A stretch of 64,000 bases of DNA from CAWIHK01 sp963835935 (GTDB lineage Bacteria; Bacteroidota; Ignavibacteria; UBA10030; CAVZMI01). The stretch is from positions 496,001 to 560,000 of the forward strand of contig CAWIHK010000005.1 in the NCBI GenBank assembly GCA_963835935.1. Direction: 5' to 3'. Below are positions 8,317-17,063 of the stretch, piece by piece; positions within the stretch are counted from its first letter, which is position 1; the number at the start of each line of letters is the position of its first letter. The notes under the pieces are model-generated. The model had not been told where the DNA came from. It was given only the letters and a program-made list of their open reading frames with translations, and ran no database searches. The translations under genes were made by a program, and so were the position numbers.

Positions 8317-10302
8317 TTAACGAAGTCCTGATACAACAATCTCGGCAATATCTTTGACGCGAACTTTTTCCGACTTTTCATCTTTCAATCCATCCTCGAA
8401 CATTGTTAAGCAGTAAGGACAGGTAACGCACAGCGTATCAGGATTTTGGGCAAGAGCTTCTTTAACCCGAGTGAGGTTAATCCTAGTTCCCAAGCTTTCT
8501 TCCATCCACATCCTGCCACCACCGGCACCACAGCAAAATGAGTTATTCTTGTTTCGTTTTATTTCACCGGGAGCTTCGCCTGTAGCAAATTTTATTGCAT
8601 TGCGCGGCGCATTATAAATGTCATTATGCCGACCCAAGTAGCATGAATCATGAAAAACAATCTTTCCAAGGTTGGTCACTTTTTGATCAATTTTTAATTT
8701 TCCTTCTTTAAGAAGAATATTAATCAACTCGCTGTGGTGGATGACTTCGAGATCTAAGCCGTACTGTTTGTAATCGTTTTTCAAGGAACTGAAACAGTGG
8801 GGACATTGAGTGATGACTTTCTTGACTCCTTTTTCCTCAAAAAGTTTTACATTCTCTTTAGCCATTTTTTCAAAAATAAATTCATTACCGAGTCTTCTAA
8901 CACTGTCCCCGCAGCACTTCTCGTCTTTGCCTAAAATTCCCCATGAGATTCCGGCTGCGTCAAGAATAGCGGCCATGGCTAACGTCACTTGTTTGTTGCG
9001 CGAATCAAACGCACCAGCACATCCCACATAAAAAAGATATTCTGTATCGCCAGCAATAAACTGCTTGACATCATGTCCGGATGTCCATTTCGAGCGTTCT
9101 GTAGGAGCGATTCCCCATGGATTGCTTCGCTGTTCCATGTTTTCAAAAAGGTTAAGAAGCTCATCAGGAAATTTGGACTCCATCTCCACGAGATGCCGTC
9201 TCATCTTGACAATTTTAGGCATTTGTTCGATGAAAACCGGACAAACTTCCATGCAGGCGCCGCAGGTCGTACAAGACCAGATCGCGTTCTCCGGATTGCT
9301 ACCTTCGCCATCATTACCTATTAGAGGGAGTTTGGTAGTACCGCCCTTTTTTAGAATCGGACCGTTTTCCAAGAAATTGATCTTGATATCGTGAATAATT
9401 TGGCGGGGATTGAGAGGTTTTTCCGTGTTCGTTGCCGGACAAACATCTTGGCATCTTCCACATTCCGTGCAGGAATAAGAATCAAAGAGGTCTTTCCATG
9501 TGAAGAGATCCACCTTTCCCACACCAAAAATATTTCCTTTTTTAAATTCTTCCCTTGGTTGCGTGTTCGGCTTTTCAAGGCTTTTAAAATAGCAATTAGG
9601 GATTGCGGTCATGATGTGCATATGTTTGCTAACCGGTAGAACATTTATAAAAACTAAAAGCACAAGAGCGTGGAGCCACCAGAAAACACTCTTCAATAAT
9701 TCCAACTCTGATGAAGGAATACCTGCTAAGGATCCTGCAAAAAAAGAAGAGACAGGTCTGCAGTTGCCGGCAGATTCTTTACTTAAAGCAATTTCAGCCG
9801 CATGCATTCCGAAGAAGGCAATCATTAACGTACCTATAAAGGACAGAATCAGAAAAGCTTCGAAGCCTTTAGCTTTCACATAGGGAGTGCTCAGATATTC
9901 GGGAGGGAAAAAAATCCGCCGCGTAAAAGCAATAAGAATGCTGAAGAAAGTTAATAGAGATACGATTTCAAAGAGAAATGACAATGGTTGATATACTTCC
10001 ATAGGGAGCTTGGTGAGGCTGATTGATGGAAAAAGGCCGCTTAAAAGGAACTCGCTATTGGCGATGAGCAGAATGATAAACGACCAGAAAATGATAAAAT
10101 GGTTGAGACCGAAAAAGCGGCTTACCACTCTTTTTTGGCCAAAGGCATAGAGAAGCATAGCCCAGATTCTTTTAAAGAAATAGTTAAAACGGTCTTCGGA
10201 CTTCCCTAGAGCGATCAAGCTGAAGCGTCTATAGCAACTCCATGCGAATATAACTATAGAAGCTTCAAACAATAAACTGAAAATGGTTGTATTAGATGAC
10301 AT
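8317..10302 (-). CDS. Membrane HdrD/EtfD-like Fe-S oxidoreductase, intact CCG sites
   Basis: A 661-residue paralogue of the protein at 2912-4957, last gene of the converging ETF operon. Residues 1-230 hold about five membrane segments. [4Fe-4S] sites are C278, C281, C284, C288 and C344, C347, C350, C354. Both CCG motifs are complete: C428, C463, C464, C500, C503 and C554, C590, C591, C628, C631, with spacing exactly as required for non-cubane [4Fe-4S] clusters. The start at 10302 is preceded by AGAGAAG and overlaps the end of the ferredoxin-EtfA gene by 11 bases; an upstream ATG at 10323 is less likely. Probably accepts electrons from the ETF encoded upstream and passes them to or from quinones. 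Confidence 0.86.
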   Translation of the reverse strand: MSSNTTIFSLLFEASIVIFAWSCYRRFSLIALGKSEDRFNYFFKRIWAMLLYAFGQKRVVSRFFGLNHFIIFWSFIILLIANSEFLLSGLFPSISLTKLPMEVYQPLSFLFEIVSLLTFFSILIAFTRRIFFPPEYLSTPYVKAKGFEAFLILSFIGTLMIAFFGMHAAEIALSKESAGNCRPVSSFFAGSLAGIPSSELELLKSVFWWLHALVLLVFINVLPVSKHMHIMTAIPNCYFKSLEKPNTQPREEFKKGNIFGVGKVDLFTWKDLFDSYSCTECGRCQDVCPATNTEKPLNPRQIIHDIKINFLENGPILKKGGTTKLPLIGNDGEGSNPENAIWSCTTCGACMEVCPVFIEQMPKIVKMRRHLVEMESKFPDELLNLFENMEQRSNPWGIAPTERSKWTSGHDVKQFIAGDTEYLFYVGCAGAFDSRNKQVTLAMAAILDAAGISWGILGKDEKCCGDSVRRLGNEFIFEKMAKENVKLFEEKGVKKVITQCPHCFSSLKNDYKQYGLDLEVIHHSELINILLKEGKLKIDQKVTNLGKIVFHDSCYLGRHNDIYNAPRNAIKFATGEAPGEIKRNKNNSFCCGAGGGRMWMEESLGTRINLTRVKEALAQNPDTLCVTCPYCLTMFEDGLKDEKSEKVRVKDIAEIVVSGLR

Positions 10303-11659
10303 GTACTTCTCTATTAATTTCAAAGTTATTTACTAATGATTTCTTTTTAAGTTCCCGGATGTGGTTGGTAAGAGCAGGAATTACTTCAAAAAGGTTTCCT
10401 ACGATTCCGTAGTGGGCAACATGAAAAATTGGGGCGTCCTTATCGCGGTTAATTGCAATAATCATATCGGAGTCCTGCATCCCGACTAGATGTTGAATGG
10501 CTCCAGAGATTCCACAGGCGATGTAGACCTTTGGCCGGACAGTTTTTCCGGTCTGACCAACTTGGCGTTCTACAGGCATCCAGCCGGCATCTACTGCACT
10601 GCGTGAAGCTCCGACGACTCCTCCCAATTCATCCGCCAATTCCTGAAGAATTGTAAAGTTTTCCTTTGCCATCATACCTCGACCGCCTGAGACTATGAAA
10701 TCAGCGCCAGCAATATCGACGAACTCTTTGTGCTTAGCATCAGAGAGAATCTCGAGAACTTGGACTAAAACATTCTTTTCTTGAATAGGGCAGGTTTCTT
10801 TTATAATTTCTCCCTGTATACTGGGTTTATGTTTGGGCATCCGCATAACGTGAGGTCGCACTGTAGCCATTTGAGGTCGAAACTTTTCGCAGAGGATACT
10901 GGCCATTATATTACCACCAAAAGCCGGACGTGTTTGAAGGAGGTGCCCTTTATCTGTAATGGAGAGGCCGGTACAATCGGCTGTTAGACCGGTTTTAAGC
11001 TTGGTTGCAACAGCTCCCGCCAAATCTCTTCCAAGTCCAGTAGCGCCCATAAGTAGGATTTCAGGTTTGTATTTCTCCACAAGGTAGCAAATCCCATTGA
11101 GATATGATACTGTACGGTAATGTTTAAAAATTGGCGCATCAAGGAGGTAAATCTTCTGTACGCCATAAGCGAACGCTTCCTGACAAACGTGTTCGACTTT
11201 ATGACCTATAACGACTGCGGCAAGCTCGACATTTAAATTTTTAGCAAGGTCAGCGCCTACTCCAAGTAACTCCCATGACACCTTTGCCGGATCCCCTTCT
11301 GTTTGTTCAATGAAAACCCACACTCCCTTATAAGGAGCAATTCTTTTAGTTACAATTGCTTGCTCGTCATCAACTTCTTCGACATGTGCGGCAGGTTTGG
11401 CTTTCTTTTTGAATTCTTCGAGGATTTTTAATTCTTCAGGGGTGAAAAACATTTCTAAGGCATCCGAGGGACATACTTTAACGCACTTGACGCATCCGAT
11501 ACACTTGGGGAGATCGATAATAGGCTCGCCCAATTCATTCATCTCAATAGCATCAGTTGGACACACGCTCTGGCAACGTGCACCGCAGGCGATACATTTG
11601 ACCTCAATTAATCTAGCTTTACCTCGAGGCTTTTTTATCGGTTTCGGTTTATCTATCAT
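10292..11659 (-). CDS. etfA: Electron transfer flavoprotein alpha with N-terminal 2x[4Fe-4S] ferredoxin domain
   Basis: A 455-residue EtfA with an extra N-terminal ferredoxin domain. Cluster ligands are C22, C25, C29, C33 (with an unusual three-residue gap between the second and third) and C53, C56, C59, C63. After a linker (about 70-105) the EtfA body follows, with FAD-domain motifs SGGRGMM, GASRSAVDAGWMPVERQVGQ, CGISGAIQHLVGM and AINRDKDAPIFHVAHYG. EtfA subunits with such extensions are known from bifurcating ETF complexes such as those with caffeyl-CoA reductase or lactate dehydrogenase. It sits 19 bases after the partner etfB and overlaps the membrane HdrD-like gene, suggesting a ferredoxin-linked ETF tied to the membrane. 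Confidence 0.92.
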   Translation of the reverse strand: MIDKPKPIKKPRGKARLIEVKCIACGARCQSVCPTDAIEMNELGEPIIDLPKCIGCVKCVKVCPSDALEMFFTPEELKILEEFKKKAKPAAHVEEVDDEQAIVTKRIAPYKGVWVFIEQTEGDPAKVSWELLGVGADLAKNLNVELAAVVIGHKVEHVCQEAFAYGVQKIYLLDAPIFKHYRTVSYLNGICYLVEKYKPEILLMGATGLGRDLAGAVATKLKTGLTADCTGLSITDKGHLLQTRPAFGGNIMASILCEKFRPQMATVRPHVMRMPKHKPSIQGEIIKETCPIQEKNVLVQVLEILSDAKHKEFVDIAGADFIVSGGRGMMAKENFTILQELADELGGVVGASRSAVDAGWMPVERQVGQTGKTVRPKVYIACGISGAIQHLVGMQDSDMIIAINRDKDAPIFHVAHYGIVGNLFEVIPALTNHIRELKKKSLVNNFEINREVHVI

Positions 11660-11678
11660 AGATTCTTAATATTAAAAG

Positions 11679-12491
11679 CTAAAAAGCAAGAATTTCATTT
11701 TGAATAAGCTTTTGAACTAGAAGCTCAACAGTTCCTTTAGGATCTTTGATTCCATCTCCAATAATTTCTCCTTTTTCGCGTTCAGGGGAAAATATTTTTG
11801 TAACCACGGTAGGTGATCCCTTTAAACCGACAGCAGATGAATCTATATTCAACACTTTATTGTCCCAAAGCTTAACTTCTGCTTCTTCAGAGAGAAGTCT
11901 TCTCGGAACCGTAGGATAACGAGGGCGATTGATTTCTCTGACTACTGTGAGCAAAGCCGGGAGAGGAGCTTCCACGATCTCATGCCTTCCTTCAAGCTTT
12001 CTTCTAACCCGGATCATCTTGGCTTTAGTATCGAGATGTTCAATCCTGTCTACAAGAGTAAGTTGGATATAGTTAAGGCGAGTGGCGATTCCAGGTCCAA
12101 CCTGTGCTGTGTCGCCGTCTATTGTCTGTTTGCCGCAGATGACAAGTCCCACTTCTTCTTCTCGAGATAGCCTTTGGATGGCTGCTGAAAGAACATAACT
12201 TGTGGCTAGTGTATCTGCTCCCGCAAAAACACGGTCCGAAAGGAGAATCGCCTCATCTACTCCTAGAGCAAGCGCCTTTCTTAAAGTTATTTCTGTATTA
12301 GGCGGGCCCATCGAGATAACCGCAACTTTGAATCCAAATTTATCTTTCAATCTTAAACTTTCTTCAACAGCATGGATATCATAGGGATTGATGATAAAGG
12401 GAATTCCCTCGCGGACTAAAGTATTGGTCACGGGATCAATTTTCACTTGCGTTGTATCTGGGACTTGCTTAATACAAGCTACGACTAACAT
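11679..12491 (-). CDS. etfB: Electron transfer flavoprotein subunit beta, bifurcating-type signature
   Basis: A 270-residue EtfB that opens the minus-strand ETF operon. It starts MLVVACIKQVPDT and has the conserved NPYDIHAVEESLRLKD helix. The loop CGKQTIDGDTAQVGP (about residues 118-132) matches the pattern seen in FixA and other bifurcating-type EtfB proteins, where it helps bind the extra FAD and NAD(H). This contrasts with the EtfB at 1141-1923. An AGGAAAAG stretch precedes the ATG. The pairing with a ferredoxin-EtfA supports an energy-coupling role; the direction (bifurcation or confurcation) cannot be told from sequence. Confidence 0.92.
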   Translation of the reverse strand: MLVVACIKQVPDTTQVKIDPVTNTLVREGIPFIINPYDIHAVEESLRLKDKFGFKVAVISMGPPNTEITLRKALALGVDEAILLSDRVFAGADTLATSYVLSAAIQRLSREEEVGLVICGKQTIDGDTAQVGPGIATRLNYIQLTLVDRIEHLDTKAKMIRVRRKLEGRHEIVEAPLPALLTVVREINRPRYPTVPRRLLSEEAEVKLWDNKVLNIDSSAVGLKGSPTVVTKIFSPEREKGEIIGDGIKDPKGTVELLVQKLIQNEILAF

Positions 12492-12843
12492 CGCTTTTTC
12501 TTTCTTTTCCTATATAATATCACTCTTTTTTATTACAAAACGAAAGCTCTATTCCATTTTGGATTAAAAAAATTAAGTGTATTTTAACAAAATGTTGAAT
12601 GAAAAGCAAATTATTTAATTCATTTAATTTACGTACGAAAATTATAAGATGAAAATACAAGATTGCTATTCGACAGAATTTTTGTTAATTTTACTAATAA
12701 TTTATATTTCAGTGGCATGAATTATATCGAGAAGTGTGCGTATACTGAGGCAAAACCTCGGATGAGTTCAACGCTGGACTAAATACGGTCTGCGGATAAT
12801 TCAATAAGCAGCCGTTATTTAATAATGAATTGGAGAAAATGAG
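12492..12843. other. Divergent control region between etfB and the hydrogenase operon
   Basis: This 352-base AT-rich region must hold the promoters for the minus-strand ETF operon and the plus-strand hydrogenase operon. No unambiguous promoter could be assigned. A small hairpin is seen at 12745-12761: arms CTGAGG and CCTCGG (one G-T pair) around a five-base loop, about 80 bases before the mvhD start. It is not followed by a T run, so it is not a classical terminator. It does not match a riboswitch class I recognise. A GGAG ribosome binding site lies 8 bases before mvhD. Confidence 0.5.
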
Positions 12844-13356
12844 ATGTCAACAACGGTAGAACAACATAAAACTAACGGCTGGGAACCGCGCATAGTTGCT
12901 TTCTTTTGCAATTGGTGCACCTACACTGCGGCAGACCTGGCCGGTGTATCAAGAATCCGATATGCGCCGAATGCGCGTATCATACGTGTGATGTGCTCGG
13001 GGCGCGTCGATCCGCAATTTATTCTTGATGCTTTTTCCAAAGGAGCCGACGGTGTTCTTATTGGCGGCTGTCATCCCGGCGACTGTCATTATATGGAAGG
13101 CAACTACAAAGCGCTACGTCGCATGCAATTGCTCAAACGGATGATGAAAGATATGGGAATCGAAGAAAACAGATTTCGTCTCGAATGGATCTCTGCATCC
13201 GAAGGCGAACGAGTAAAAACCGTTATTAACGAAATGACAGAACAGATACGCACACTCGGCCCCCTTGGACTGCCGAAGAAGTTTGAAGAGTGGGATGAGG
13301 AACTGGAATCTCTTGAACACGAAATCAACGGAAAGGGGGATACAGTCCATGCCTGA
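12844..13356 (+). CDS. mvhD: Methyl-viologen-reducing hydrogenase delta subunit (MvhD/FlpD), [2Fe-2S] linker to HdrA
   Basis: A 170-residue protein of the MvhD family, which carries a [2Fe-2S] cluster and passes electrons from the hydrogenase to HdrA. The conserved cysteines are visible: C22 and C25 (FFCNWCTY), C51 (RVMCSGRVD), C76 and C81 (GGCHPGDCHYMEGN). The family's R-V-D-P motif after C51 is present. It opens the hydrogenase operon and its stop codon overlaps the start of mvhG by 8 bases. Its presence argues that the hydrogenase works with an HdrA, and the only HdrA in the window is at 6185-8194 in another operon. Confidence 0.92.
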   Translation: MSTTVEQHKTNGWEPRIVAFFCNWCTYTAADLAGVSRIRYAPNARIIRVMCSGRVDPQFILDAFSKGADGVLIGGCHPGDCHYMEGNYKALRRMQLLKRMMKDMGIEENRFRLEWISASEGERVKTVINEMTEQIRTLGPLGLPKKFEEWDEELESLEHEINGKGDTVHA

Positions 13357-14317
13357 TAAACCTAAAGTTGCTTTCTATTGGTGTGCCTCGTGTGGGGGCT
13401 GTGAAGAATCAGTTGTCGATCTTGCAGAAAATATTCTTGATGTGGTTGCTGCGGTTGACATTGTCATGTGGCCTGTTGCGATGGACTTCAAGAAAAAAGA
13501 TGTCGAAGATATGGCAGATGGTTCTATCCTTGTTTCTTTGGTGAACGGAGCGATTCGAACTTCCGAACAGGAAGAGATGGCAAAACTCATGCGGAAAAAG
13601 AGTAAACTTATTATTGCCTACGGCTCGTGTGCGCATACGGGAGGCATTCCCGGACTTGCCAATCAATTCGAGCGAGAGGAAGTGCTCAGATATGTGTACG
13701 AAGAATCTCCGTCGACGATAAATCCGCAAAAGACACGACCGGAACTTAAAGTTATCACGAACGGAAGTGCGGTCACCCTTCCAAATTTTTTCAATGTCGT
13801 TCGCGCACTCAATCAAGTAATCGATGTCGATTACTATTTGCCTGGATGTCCGCCGACACCGAAGTTATTAAAGCAAGCCATTGACGTACTTCTTTCCGGA
13901 AAATTACCTGAAAAAGGAACCGTACTCGCTCCAGATATCGCATTGTGTGACGAATGCCCGAAGAAAGATTCGAAACCGAGTGATTTGAAATTCACAGAAT
14001 TCAAACGCCCGCACTGGACTGACATTGATCCAAAAACATGCCTGCTGGCCCAGGGCATAATCTGCATGGGACCGGCAACCCGTGGAGGATGTGAGGGTGT
14101 TTGTATTTCAGGGAATATGCCATGCACAGGCTGTTTCGGACCTACATCTCGAATAATAGATCAAGGTGCAAAAATTCTTTCTGCTCTCGCTTCACAAGTC
14201 GAGGCAAAAGATGAAAAAGGAATCGATGAAACGTTGGCAACTATCCCCGACCCTGTTGGAACATTCTATCGATACGGTTTACCGGTATCACTCTTAAGAA
14301 TAAAAAATTTTAAATAG
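13349..14317 (+). CDS. mvhG: [NiFe] hydrogenase small subunit, group 3c (MvhG-like)
   Basis: A 322-residue cytoplasmic hydrogenase small subunit that conducts electrons from the NiFe centre through iron-sulfur clusters. The proximal cluster motif is at the start (C12, C15, C18 in WCASCGGCEE), followed by YGSCAHTGGIPGLAN and the PGCPPTP motif. Later cysteines (LCDECP, CLLAQGIICMG, GGCEGVC, PCTGCFG) serve further clusters. No Tat signal peptide is present, which fits a cytoplasmic group 3 enzyme. The ATG at 13349 overlaps mvhD; an upstream in-frame start at 13265 would lie inside mvhD and is rejected. Confidence 0.92.
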   Translation: MPDKPKVAFYWCASCGGCEESVVDLAENILDVVAAVDIVMWPVAMDFKKKDVEDMADGSILVSLVNGAIRTSEQEEMAKLMRKKSKLIIAYGSCAHTGGIPGLANQFEREEVLRYVYEESPSTINPQKTRPELKVITNGSAVTLPNFFNVVRALNQVIDVDYYLPGCPPTPKLLKQAIDVLLSGKLPEKGTVLAPDIALCDECPKKDSKPSDLKFTEFKRPHWTDIDPKTCLLAQGIICMGPATRGGCEGVCISGNMPCTGCFGPTSRIIDQGAKILSALASQVEAKDEKGIDETLATIPDPVGTFYRYGLPVSLLRIKNFK

Positions 14318-14342
14318 TACGATTTGAAATCAAGGAATAAAT

Positions 14343-15821
14343 ATGAAAGCAACATTCACTACGACACGACGTGTAACAATAGAACCTATAACTCGCCTGG
14401 AAGGTCATGGAAAGATCGATATCTTTCTCGATGACAAAGGTGAGGTGACAAAAGCATACTATCAAATTCCTGAGTTGCGCGGTTTCGAGATTTTCTCAAA
14501 AGGACGGCCCGCCGAAGATATGCCACAAATTACAAGCCGCATCTGCGGTGTCTGCCCGACAGCGCACCACATGGCAGGCACAAAAGCGCTCGACGATTTG
14601 TATCAAGTCGATCCTCCAATTCCAGCAAAAAAAATTCGTGAACTCATCTATAGTACCTTCATGCTGGAAGATCATGCCTTGCATGTCTACATTCTTGGTG
14701 GACCCGATTTTATCGTCGGCCCGGATGCACCGAAAGAACAACGTAACGTAGTTGGTGTGATAGGAAAAGTAGGCATCGAAGTCGGAAAGCGAGTCATTAC
14801 TACACGAAAACGGCTGCGTGAGTTTATTGCGTATGCCGGGGGAAAAGTTATTCATCCGGTATTCGGACTCCCCGGCGGCGTAGCAAAAGGAATCACGTCG
14901 GATCAATTGCCGAAACTCAAAGAGCTTGCAAACGACGGACTCGATTTTGCACTCTTCACCCTAGAGGTGTTCAAGAACATCGTGTTGAAAAACGATGAGT
15001 ATGTCAAACTTATCACATCCGACACCTACACACATAAAACGTACTACATGGGTTTGGTGGATGAAAAGAATCAGCCGAATTTCTACGATGGAATGATTCG
15101 CGTTGTCGATCCGAACGGAAAAGAGTTTGTAAAATTCCGGCCGCAAGAATATTTGAATCATATCGCCGAACATGTTGAACCGTGGAGTTATGTGAAATTC
15201 CCTTATTTGAAAAATGTCGGATGGAAAGGATTTGAAGAAGGGATTGAAAGCGGGATCTATTCAGTGGCGCCGTTAGCTCGGTTGAATGTCGCCGACGGCA
15301 TGTCGACGCTTCAGGCTCAAAAAGCATTCGAAGAATATTACAGCACGTTCGGCGGTAAACCTGTTCATCATACGCTGGCAAATCATTGGGCTCGTGTTAT
15401 TGAAATGATCAACGCAGCAGAGCGCATGGTCGAACTTGCAAACGATCCTGACATCACAAGTACGAACATCCGTTTGATACCGACTGCAACACCTCATGTC
15501 GGGGTCGGTGTAGTTGAAGCTCCGCGCGGTACGTTATTCCACCATTACGAAACAGATGAACGCGGTATCATGACAAAAGCAAACCTGATCGTTGCGACCC
15601 AAAATAACTCCGGCCGCATCTCGATGAGTGTTGAAAAAGCTGCAAAAGGTTTGATTAAAGGCGGAGTGGTAAATGACGGGTTGTTGAATATGATCGAGAT
15701 GGCATTTCGCGCTTACGATCCGTGCAACGCCTGCGCGACGCATTCACTTCCGGGTAATATGCCGTTGCAAATCCGGCTTCGAAATCAGAAAGGAGAAGTG
15801 GTCGGCGAGATTAAATCATAA
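14343..15821 (+). CDS. mvhA: [NiFe] hydrogenase large subunit, group 3c (MvhA-like)
   Basis: A 492-residue catalytic subunit that splits or forms H2. The N-terminal NiFe ligand motif is RICGVCPTAH (C68, C71) and the C-terminal one is DPCNACATH (C461, C464). A 25-residue tail follows H467; in this family it is removed by a specific endopeptidase after nickel insertion, and a matching protease is encoded at 17060. An AAGGA ribosome binding site precedes the start. With MvhD and MvhG it forms an MvhADG module. Genes for the NiFe(CN)2CO assembly proteins (HypA-F) are not in the window. Confidence 0.94.
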   Translation: MKATFTTTRRVTIEPITRLEGHGKIDIFLDDKGEVTKAYYQIPELRGFEIFSKGRPAEDMPQITSRICGVCPTAHHMAGTKALDDLYQVDPPIPAKKIRELIYSTFMLEDHALHVYILGGPDFIVGPDAPKEQRNVVGVIGKVGIEVGKRVITTRKRLREFIAYAGGKVIHPVFGLPGGVAKGITSDQLPKLKELANDGLDFALFTLEVFKNIVLKNDEYVKLITSDTYTHKTYYMGLVDEKNQPNFYDGMIRVVDPNGKEFVKFRPQEYLNHIAEHVEPWSYVKFPYLKNVGWKGFEEGIESGIYSVAPLARLNVADGMSTLQAQKAFEEYYSTFGGKPVHHTLANHWARVIEMINAAERMVELANDPDITSTNIRLIPTATPHVGVGVVEAPRGTLFHHYETDERGIMTKANLIVATQNNSGRISMSVEKAAKGLIKGGVVNDGLLNMIEMAFRAYDPCNACATHSLPGNMPLQIRLRNQKGEVVGEIKS

Positions 15822-15833
15822 GGAGTTACTCCG

Positions 15834-17063
15834 ATGAAAAAAATCGCATTCCTGGTTTTCCTGTTCATAATCGGTGATCTAACTTTTATTCAAGCACAGG
15901 ATCATCGACACCTCGACACGGCAATATTTATTAACAAGCAAAATGAATTTTTTGATTCTGTAAAAACAAGTCTCGAAAAATTTTATAAGAAAGATACTCT
16001 TGCTAAAAAAGAGATAAGCGTTGATTTCACAAAGTGGAATCCGCCGATATCGGTCGATAATTTTACAACATACTGGCATAATAAACTTATCTCACAGGCA
16101 GTTACAGGTACGTGTTGGTGTTTCTCCACTATCTCGTTTTTCGAATCAGAAATTTATCGTCTGACAAAACGCGAAATAAAACTCTCGGAACTTTACACGG
16201 TGTACTGGGAGTATGTTGAAAAGGCTCGCGGATACGTCCGCACGCGCGGCGAACAAGAATTCGGAGAAGGTTCCGAATCGGATGCTGTGATCCGCATCTG
16301 GAAAAATCATGGAATTGTTCCTGCCGGTGCTTACCCTGGATTACTCGGCGGCCAGCCGTTTCACGATCACCGGAAAATGTTTGCCGAATTGGATGCATAT
16401 CTCAAATCATTGAAGACGACTAATGTATGGGATGAAGATGCAACGGAACATGCTGTTAAATCGATACTCAATCATTACATCGGCGCTCCTCCCGAAAAGA
16501 TTACAGTAGATGATCAAGAAATGACTCCGAAGGAATATTTTGCAAAAATTGTAAAATTGAATCTCGATGATTATGTGGAGCTTGTTTCACTTTCCGATCG
16601 CCCATATTATGAATGGACGGAGTATGATGTTCCGGATAACTGGTGGCATAGCAAAGCATATTTCAACGTTCCGCTTAGTGAATTTATAAACGCAATAAAA
16701 AAAGCGATTCGCAATGGCTATACGATGGCGATTGGCGGCGACGTGACTGAACCGGGCATTTATGGGCATGCCGGCATAGCAGTGGTACCCAGTTACGATA
16801 TTCCTTCAGAGTACATCGATGAGAGCGCTCGTATTTTCCGATTTAAGAATGGAACAACAGGTGACGATCATGGAATTCATCTCGTCGGGTACTTACAAAA
16901 GAACGGAACGGATTGGTATCTTATAAAGGATTCCGGTTCCGGTTCAAGAAATAATGCTCATCCGGGATATTATTTTTTTCATGAGGATTATATAAAATTA
17001 AAGATGTTGGGAGTGATGCTACCAAAGAGCGCCATGCCCGAGATCGCAAACAAAATGAAATGA
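15834..17063 (+). CDS. Secreted papain-like (C1 family, bleomycin-hydrolase-type) cysteine peptidase
   Basis: A 409-residue protein with a signal peptide (about 1-22, ending IQAQ). Catalytic residues can be placed: oxyanion Gln88, nucleophile Cys94 in TGTCWCFST, His349 in DHGIHLVGY, and D366 in IKDSGSGS where papain has Asn. C1B enzymes are usually cytoplasmic aminopeptidases; this one appears to be exported. It lies 12 bases after the hydrogenase large subunit with its own AAGGAG site and overlaps the maturation protease start by 4 bases (ATGA), so it belongs to the operon. A link to hydrogenase function is not obvious, since the hydrogenase is cytoplasmic. Confidence 0.85.
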   Translation: MKKIAFLVFLFIIGDLTFIQAQDHRHLDTAIFINKQNEFFDSVKTSLEKFYKKDTLAKKEISVDFTKWNPPISVDNFTTYWHNKLISQAVTGTCWCFSTISFFESEIYRLTKREIKLSELYTVYWEYVEKARGYVRTRGEQEFGEGSESDAVIRIWKNHGIVPAGAYPGLLGGQPFHDHRKMFAELDAYLKSLKTTNVWDEDATEHAVKSILNHYIGAPPEKITVDDQEMTPKEYFAKIVKLNLDDYVELVSLSDRPYYEWTEYDVPDNWWHSKAYFNVPLSEFINAIKKAIRNGYTMAIGGDVTEPGIYGHAGIAVVPSYDIPSEYIDESARIFRFKNGTTGDDHGIHLVGYLQKNGTDWYLIKDSGSGSRNNAHPGYYFFHEDYIKLKMLGVMLPKSAMPEIANKMK

